Origin: Bacteroidales bacterium
GTDB taxonomy: Bacteria > Bacteroidota > Bacteroidia > Bacteroidales > VadinHA17
Assembly (NCBI GenBank): GCA_016709865.1
Contig: JADJLX010000005.1
Location: 434,001 to 498,000, forward strand
Length of the DNA: 64,000 nt
Reading direction: 5' to 3'
Positions within the stretch are counted from its first letter, which is position 1, and the number at the start of each line of letters is the position of its first letter. Both the position numbers and the translations under genes were made by a program. Positions 59,043 through 64,000 of the stretch are shown one piece after another. The notes below the pieces were generated by a model. The model made no database searches. It was not told where the DNA came from and saw only the letters and a program-made list of their open reading frames with translations.

Positions 59043-59078
59043 AGCGTAGAGCGTAAAGCGTAAAGCGTAAAGCGTATC
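59037..59078. repeat. GCGTAAA 7-bp tandem repeat, six units
   Basis: Six consecutive 7-base units (GCGTAAA, with GCGTAGA second and GCGTATC last). The permease stop codon TAA is part of the first unit. Confidence 0.85.
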
Positions 59079-59281
59079 TGATTTTATGTCAACCAGCAAG
59101 CTGGCAGGAAATTATCTAATAAAGCCTATAATTAATATTATGTAAAATAGAATATATTGAAATTGATTCAGGAATCAAGTATCTACTGCAAGTGCAAACT
59201 TACTGCTATCCCCTGTTTATCAGCATATTGAAACAAAAAAGGGATGCATTGCGTCCCTTTTGTATTCAGTTCAGGTAATTA
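59079..59281. terminator. intergenic region with bidirectional-type hairpin
   Basis: Between two converging genes. At 59235-59262 AAAAGGGA / TCCCTTTT flank TGCATTGCG, with A6 on the left and a T-run on the right, so it can end both transcripts. Its core matches the GACGCAATGCA-type palindromes near 8.6 kb. Nothing else is seen. Confidence 0.55.
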
Positions 59282-60445
59282 TTACTTACCATCAATTACA
59301 TCAAGTTTAGTTTTGATTGTATTGTATTTGTCAGTCATCTTAAGTCTGTAATACAGTTCTTTCAGACTTCTCATAGAATAAACATCATCAGGTTTCAGTT
59401 CATATGCTTTTTCCATGTATGGAAGTGCTTTTGAATAGACAGCATTTGCCTGATCAATTGCTTCGGTGTATTTTTTTACATCCATAATTTCATTTGCTTT
59501 CACAAACATATCTGAAGCTTTGTTGATATAGGCTGCTCCCATTCCGTATTGTGTGTCGTATAAATCACCTTTAAGTTCGATTGATTTGCCGAGTTCCACA
59601 ATAGCTTCATCATTTCTGTTCTGATTCAGGAAAATAATCCCAGCAGCAAAAAATAAGCTGTAATTACCCGGATCTGCTTCTTTGGCAACTTTGATATATT
59701 TCAGAGCTTCTTCATTTTTATTACTCTTTATATAAAGGTCAATCAGCTGAAGAGTGATGCTCTTGTCGCCTGGGAATTTTTCAGTAAGACCTGTAAGAAT
59801 AGATTCAGCTTTAATTGTGTCACCTTTTCCCAGCCAGCTCTCATATATCTGATAATAAGGAGTGATACCAAGATATTTCATCTCAGCACACTTCTCGAAA
59901 TATTTGATTGCTTCATCGTATTTGCCACAATTAACTGCAGCCAGTCCGGCATTATAATACATCCCTGTATCAATTGCTCCGGCGTATTTATCACTTTCAG
60001 TTATTTTTATCTGAGTTTCAAATGATTTCAGGGCACCTTCATATTCCTTGGCCTCGAACCTGGCACTACCCTGAGCATAAAGATTAACAGCCAGTGAGTT
60101 GTAGATCATGTTAGTAATGATCTTTTTCTTCATTGATCCTTTTGGATCAAGTTCCATTGCTTTCTCATATGAAGCGTATGCTTCTGCAAGTGGATCGGGA
60201 TAGAACTCTTTGAATTTTGGATTTTCAGATTCAAAAGAGGCCTGGCAAAGTTTACCTTTAGCAAAATAAGTGTTAAACCAGTCTTTTGATTTTTCATCTA
60301 CCATTGCCTGGTCAATTGCTTCTTTAGCTTTGTCGAGAAGGCCCTGGTCGATATAGCTCAAGGCGCTTGTAACTTTGCCCTTCTGGGCCATGGCTCCGAA
60401 TGAGATACTTACTACGGCTGCTATCAGCAGAAAATACTTTTTCAT
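59282..60445 (-). CDS. secreted TPR protein
   Basis: A 387-residue protein with a signal peptide (KKYFLLIAAVVSISFGAMAQ). It carries repeated tetratricopeptide helices: TSALSYIDQGLLDKAKEAIDQAM, YEGALKSFETQIKITESDK, YYNAGLAAVNCGKYDEAIKYFEKCAEM, ESILTGLTEKFPGDKSITLQLIDLYIKSNKNEEALKYI, and PYMEKAYELKPDDVYSMRSLKELYYRLKM. Role is probably scaffolding in the periplasm. It lies 57 bases downstream of gyrA in the same direction but a shared transcript is unproven. Confidence 0.82.
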   Translation of the reverse strand: MKKYFLLIAAVVSISFGAMAQKGKVTSALSYIDQGLLDKAKEAIDQAMVDEKSKDWFNTYFAKGKLCQASFESENPKFKEFYPDPLAEAYASYEKAMELDPKGSMKKKIITNMIYNSLAVNLYAQGSARFEAKEYEGALKSFETQIKITESDKYAGAIDTGMYYNAGLAAVNCGKYDEAIKYFEKCAEMKYLGITPYYQIYESWLGKGDTIKAESILTGLTEKFPGDKSITLQLIDLYIKSNKNEEALKYIKVAKEADPGNYSLFFAAGIIFLNQNRNDEAIVELGKSIELKGDLYDTQYGMGAAYINKASDMFVKANEIMDVKKYTEAIDQANAVYSKALPYMEKAYELKPDDVYSMRSLKELYYRLKMTDKYNTIKTKLDVIDGK

Positions 60446-60502
60446 GATTATAATTTTAATTAAATTGTCTTTAAAAATTTTCCAAATTTATAATATTACT
60501 TA

Positions 60503-63028
60503 TTAAACATCAAATTCTTTGCCATTTTCCTCAGCATTAATATTACTTTCTTCATTTATAACAGTTTCAATTGGCTCATCGTCCTCATTTACAAGTACAC
60601 AGGCTATTGAGGCTATAATATCGTTTTCTCTTAAATTGATCAATCTTACTCCCTGGGTTGCCCTTCCCATTACCCTTAAAGCAGATACCGGGCTGCGAAG
60701 AATGTTTCCGAATTGGGTAATAATCATCAGATCGTGATTATCAGTAACATCTTTCAATGCAATAAGGAATCCGGTCTTATCGGTAATATTTATGGTCTTA
60801 ACTCCTTTTCCGCCTCTGTTTGTGATCCTGTAACCATCAATATCTGATCGTTTTCCATATCCTTTTTCAGAAACAACCATAATATCTTTTTCTTTTGCTT
60901 CAACAGTGATCATGCCAATAACAAAGTCGGTATCCTCATTAGCCAGCCTGATTCCTCTTACTCCTGAGGCAGTTCTTCCCATCGGTCTCACTGATGCTTC
61001 AGGGAACCTGATAGCGCGTCCCGACTTGACAGCCAGCATTATATGATGCTGACCGTTAGTCATTCTGGCCTCCAGTAGCTCATCACCTTCCCTTACCGTA
61101 ATAGCATTTACCCCATTGATCCTGGGCCTTGAGTACGCCTCGAGTGATGTCTTCTTGATAATTCCCTTGGTGGTACAAAGCACGATGAAGTTATTATTAA
61201 TGTATTCTTCATCATTCAGATTCTTGACATTTATAAATGCCCTGACATTGTCATTAGGTTCGATGTTAATAAGATTCTGCATTGCTCTGCCTTTCGATGT
61301 TCTTGAGCCTTCAGGAATTGCGTAAACCTTCAGCCAGTAGCATTTTCCGTTTCTGGTAAAGAAGAGCATTGTATTGTGCATTGTAGCAATATAAAGATGC
61401 TCAATGAAATCTTCATCCCTTGTGGCACCGCCTTTTGCACCTGTACCACCCCTGTTTTGTCTCCTGAATTCAGTGAGTGGTGTTCTTTTAATATATCCCA
61501 TGTGAGAAATAGTAATAACCATTTCATCATCGGCATAAAAGTCTTCAGGATTAAATTCTTCCGCGTTAGGTACTATCTCTGTACGACGTGCATCGCCATA
61601 TTTCTCTTTTATTTCAAGAAGTTCATCTTTTATTATCTTCATCTGAAGTTCAGTACTGGCAAGGACACTCTTCAGATAATCAATGAGTTTCATAATCTCA
61701 TCATACTCTGCTCTGAGCTTCTCCTGCTCAAGTCCGGTTAGCTGGCGCAGGCGCATTTCAACTATAGCTCTCGACTGTATGTCAGAAAGTCCGAATCTTT
61801 CCATCAGTCTCTCGCGGGCTATTTCAGGAGTCTGAGATGATTTGATAATTGCAATTACTTCATCTATATTATCACTGGCAATTATCAGACCTTCAAGGAT
61901 ATGTGCTCTCTTTTCTGCCTGGTCAAGATCGTATTTGGTCCTTCTTATAATAACCTCGTGACGATGTTTTACGAAATAATGAATCTGGTCCTTTGTATTA
62001 AGTGTCTTAGGACGCCCCTTCACAAGTGCGATATTATTTACGCTGAATGAGGTCTGAAGAGATGAGTATTTATAAAGGTTGTTAAGGACCACAGCTGCGC
62101 TTGCATCTTTTTTGAGGATTATTACAATTCTCATCCCGTTGCGGTCCGACTCATCATTGATATACGATATTCCGTCGAGTTTCTTCTCATTAATAAGATC
62201 AGCAATCTTCCTGATCATTTCTGCCTTGTTGACCATGTAGGGAATCTCATTGACAATTATACACTCCCTTCCTGAATGAGTCAGTTCTATGTCGGTTTTA
62301 GCCCGAACAACAATCCTTCCCCTGCCGGTCTCACATGCATCCCTGATGCCCTGACTTCCGTAGATTATTCCGCCTGTCGGAAAGTCCGGTCCTTTGACAT
62401 ACTGCAGTATTTCATCACTGGTTATCTCATTATTGTCAATGTAAGCAACTGTAGCGTCAATAACTTCTGTAAGGTTATGAGGCGGCATGTTTGTTGCCAT
62501 ACCTACTGCAATACCTGAGGCTCCGTTAACCAGCAGTTGCGGAATTCTGGTTGGCAGAACGGTAGGTTCAGTAAGTGAATCATCGAAGTTTGGCTGAAAG
62601 TCAACAGTCTCCTTATCTATATCGGCAAGCATCTCCTCAGCAATTTTCTTGAGTCGTGCCTCGGTATAACGCATTGCGGCAGGACTATCACCATCCACAG
62701 ATCCAAAGTTACCCTGGCCGTCAACCAAGGGGTACCTTAATGACCATTCCTGAGCCATCCTTACCATTGCTTCGTATACCGATGAGTCACCATGCGGATG
62801 GAACTTACCGAGCACCTCTCCTACTATCCTTGCAGACTTTTTATATGCTTTGTTTGAAAGCACTCCCAATTCAGACATTCCAAACAGTACCCTGCGATGA
62901 ACAGGCTTAAGTCCATCTCTGACATCAGGCAATGCACGCGATACAATGACCGACATTGAATAATCAATGTAGGCCGACTTCATCTCCTCCTCAATATTTA
63001 CCTGGATGATTCTTTCTCTCTCTGACAT
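60503..63028 (-). CDS. gyrA: DNA gyrase subunit A
   Basis: Breaks and rejoins DNA during supercoiling. The 841-residue protein has the N-terminal [24 protein letters not shown] block ([16 protein letters not shown]), [17 protein letters not shown], the catalytic Tyr121 in [10 protein letters not shown], and a C-terminal six-bladed domain with the GyrA box [10 protein letters not shown], which separates it from ParC. At the quinolone-determining position the residues are Ser82 and Glu86, matching E. coli Ser83 and Asp87. The C-terminal tail is acidic ([17 protein letters not shown]). Divergent from clpC across 258 bases. Confidence 0.97.
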   Translation of the reverse strand: MSERERIIQVNIEEEMKSAYIDYSMSVIVSRALPDVRDGLKPVHRRVLFGMSELGVLSNKAYKKSARIVGEVLGKFHPHGDSSVYEAMVRMAQEWSLRYPLVDGQGNFGSVDGDSPAAMRYTEARLKKIAEEMLADIDKETVDFQPNFDDSLTEPTVLPTRIPQLLVNGASGIAVGMATNMPPHNLTEVIDATVAYIDNNEITSDEILQYVKGPDFPTGGIIYGSQGIRDACETGRGRIVVRAKTDIELTHSGRECIIVNEIPYMVNKAEMIRKIADLINEKKLDGISYINDESDRNGMRIVIILKKDASAAVVLNNLYKYSSLQTSFSVNNIALVKGRPKTLNTKDQIHYFVKHRHEVIIRRTKYDLDQAEKRAHILEGLIIASDNIDEVIAIIKSSQTPEIARERLMERFGLSDIQSRAIVEMRLRQLTGLEQEKLRAEYDEIMKLIDYLKSVLASTELQMKIIKDELLEIKEKYGDARRTEIVPNAEEFNPEDFYADDEMVITISHMGYIKRTPLTEFRRQNRGGTGAKGGATRDEDFIEHLYIATMHNTMLFFTRNGKCYWLKVYAIPEGSRTSKGRAMQNLINIEPNDNVRAFINVKNLNDEEYINNNFIVLCTTKGIIKKTSLEAYSRPRINGVNAITVREGDELLEARMTNGQHHIMLAVKSGRAIRFPEASVRPMGRTASGVRGIRLANEDTDFVIGMITVEAKEKDIMVVSEKGYGKRSDIDGYRITNRGGKGVKTINITDKTGFLIALKDVTDNHDLMIITQFGNILRSPVSALRVMGRATQGVRLINLRENDIIASIACVLVNEDDEPIETVINEESNINAEENGKEFDV

Positions 63029-63193
63029 AACAGACTATTAATTAAACATTTACACGCAAACCTCCATTCCGGGGTTTGGAATTACGAAAATAGTTAATAT
63101 TTGGCTATTTTTGACCTTTCCGTGCACTGATTTTTTAACATTCTTTGTTCATAATTGGGCATGAAAATTGTCATACAGATATTATGCATAATT

Positions 63194-63225
63194 TACCTTT
63201 GAAAATGTAGTTATGCGTAACTTTG
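63194..63225 (+). promoter_or_regulatory. two tandem -7 boxes before clpC
   Basis: TACCTTTG (63194-63201) and TAACTTTG (63218-63225) both fit TAnnTTTG. A TTG lies 23 bases before the first. Either or both may serve the clpC gene. Confidence 0.5.
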
Positions 63226-63286
63226 TCGGAGTATATCTGACATATTGTCGTTAACTTTATTAATCAGCTAATTGAAAGATCAAAAT

Positions 63287-64000
63287 ATGGATTCACAATT
63301 TTCGCAAAGGGTAAAAGATATTCTCGGGTATTCTAAAGAGGAGGCTATACGGCTGGGAAACAGTCATATAAGTCCGGAGCATCTTTTTCTGGGCATACTC
63401 AGAGACGGTGAGAGCGTGGCGATAGAGATACTTATTAATCAGGGAATAGATCTTCTGGTGCTTAAGGGTTCTCTTGAGAAGAGCATTAAGGTGGAAAGCC
63501 CGGTTCCTGTGGCTGACCACGAAGTAATACCCTTATTAAGAAGTACTGAACGGATTCTCAAACTGGTATATCTTGAAGCTAAAGCATTAAAAAGTAATAC
63601 TATTGATACAGAACATCTGCTTTTAGCGATCCTTAAAGACGAAAATGCTCTTGTTACGAGGTTTTTATCTGAGCTTGATGTTGATTATCAGTCAGTGAGA
63701 AGGATGGTTGAAGCAGAATCACCGTCTGCCAAAGCCGATTTTCCAAGGGATGAGGACGATGAAGGTCAGAGTTTCAGTGGCCCCGGTAAAGGTCAGCCCT
63801 CCTCTCCTTCGTCTTCAAAATCATCATCTGACACTCCTGTTCTTGATAATTTCGGAATTGACCTTACCAAGGCAGCCGAAGAAGGAAGACTTGATCCGGT
63901 TGTCGGAAGAGAACGGGAAATTGAGCGTTTGGCACAGATCCTGTCGCGCAGGAAAAAGAACAATCCCGTACTTATTGGTGAACCGGGAGTAGGAAAGTCA
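63287..64000 (+). CDS. clpC: ATP-dependent Clp protease ATP-binding subunit ClpC (partial, C-terminus beyond window)
   Basis: An AAA+ unfoldase. The visible 238 residues have two Clp-N repeats ([34 protein letters not shown] at the start, and [29 protein letters not shown] at about 85-115). An acidic, Ser-rich linker follows (about 145-185). The first AAA+ module begins with [53 protein letters not shown], the Walker A ending at the window edge. The N-domain repeats and length fit ClpC; the second AAA+ module lies outside. Confidence 0.93.
   Translation, partial: MDSQFSQRVKDILGYSKEEAIRLGNSHISPEHLFLGILRDGESVAIEILINQGIDLLVLKGSLEKSIKVESPVPVADHEVIPLLRSTERILKLVYLEAKALKSNTIDTEHLLLAILKDENALVTRFLSELDVDYQSVRRMVEAESPSAKADFPRDEDDEGQSFSGPGKGQPSSPSSSKSSSDTPVLDNFGIDLTKAAEEGRLDPVVGREREIERLAQILSRRKKNNPVLIGEPGVGKS

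Noticed and set aside
60503..63028. Quinolone resistance from Glu86 in GyrA
   Set aside because: Glu at this place may be natural for the lineage and Ser82 is intact; sequence alone does not support a resistance claim.

Overview
The window is chromosomal DNA of a member of the Bacteroidota, most likely an anaerobic, fermenting member of the Bacteroidales/Marinilabiliales side of the phylum. Three things point there. The DNA is AT-rich with long AT-rich intergenic stretches. Promoter-like sites follow the Bacteroidota pattern (TTTG, about 19-20 bases, then TAnnTTTG); clear examples precede exbB, tRNA-Lys and the S24 repressor. The gene families are typical of the phylum: two ExbD proteins next to ExbB and TonB, DUF4252 proteins, a DUF6588-like protein and the long form of QueA. 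There is no rRNA operon, CRISPR array, transposase or prophage.

Layout. 0-6.7 kb (minus): energy-transduction operon with a PstS-like lipoprotein, a large TPR protein, ExbB, two ExbD and the start of TonB (cut by the window edge). 6.8-11.7 kb: queA, RNase P RNA (plus), a LolA-like protein, kdsA and rarA. 11.8-15.7 kb (plus): ggt, an unknown membrane-anchored protein and a nitrilase-family amidase. 15.7-16.2 kb: gene-free block of nested inverted repeats. 16.2-19.1 kb: a large FAD/Fe-S D-2-hydroxyacid dehydrogenase. 19.3-25.5 kb: an acyl-phosphate operon pta-hbd-ackA-ptb-ptb-buk. 25.5-30 kb: SDR, proC, a barrel-like protein, slyD and a dicarboxylate symporter. 30.0-30.75 kb: gene-free, with a 49-bp triple tandem repeat and palindromic sites before an XRE regulator. 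31.3-33.8 kb: pyrK-pyrD, an Lrp regulator and tRNA-Lys(UUU). 33.9-38.2 kb: SDR, then DUF4252 / ECF sigma / putative anti-sigma / DUF4252, then a DUF6588-like protein. 38.3-40.3 kb: a RelA/SpoT homologue without an ACT domain and with an altered HD motif. 40.2-45.5 kb: a mutagenesis-type cassette of dinB and a short dnaE, divergent from a LexA-like S24 repressor with two palindromes on its promoter. 45.5-53.7 kb: P-loop NTPase, YtfJ-like protein, typA, peroxiredoxin-like protein, DUF2461 protein, ABC exporter, PQQ-type propeller and a small secreted protein. 53.9-59.0 kb: probable muropeptide salvage cluster (frameshifted NlpC/P60 peptidase, dipeptide epimerase, serine hydrolase, amino-acid permease). 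59.3-64 kb: TPR protein, gyrA and the start of clpC.

How the genes work together. The 16-25.5 kb block links lactate-type substrate oxidation with substrate-level phosphorylation from acetyl-CoA and butyryl- or branched acyl-CoA, which together with the NAD-type PyrK/PyrD pair fits fermentation. The strongest candidates for something not well described are: (i) the S24 repressor / dinB / short dnaE cassette with its GATTA-N5-TAATC sites; (ii) the XRE regulator with a dense palindrome field and tandem repeats upstream; (iii) a family of roughly 100-bp CTCTGTG/CACAGAG hairpin elements that sit just upstream of three minus-strand genes.
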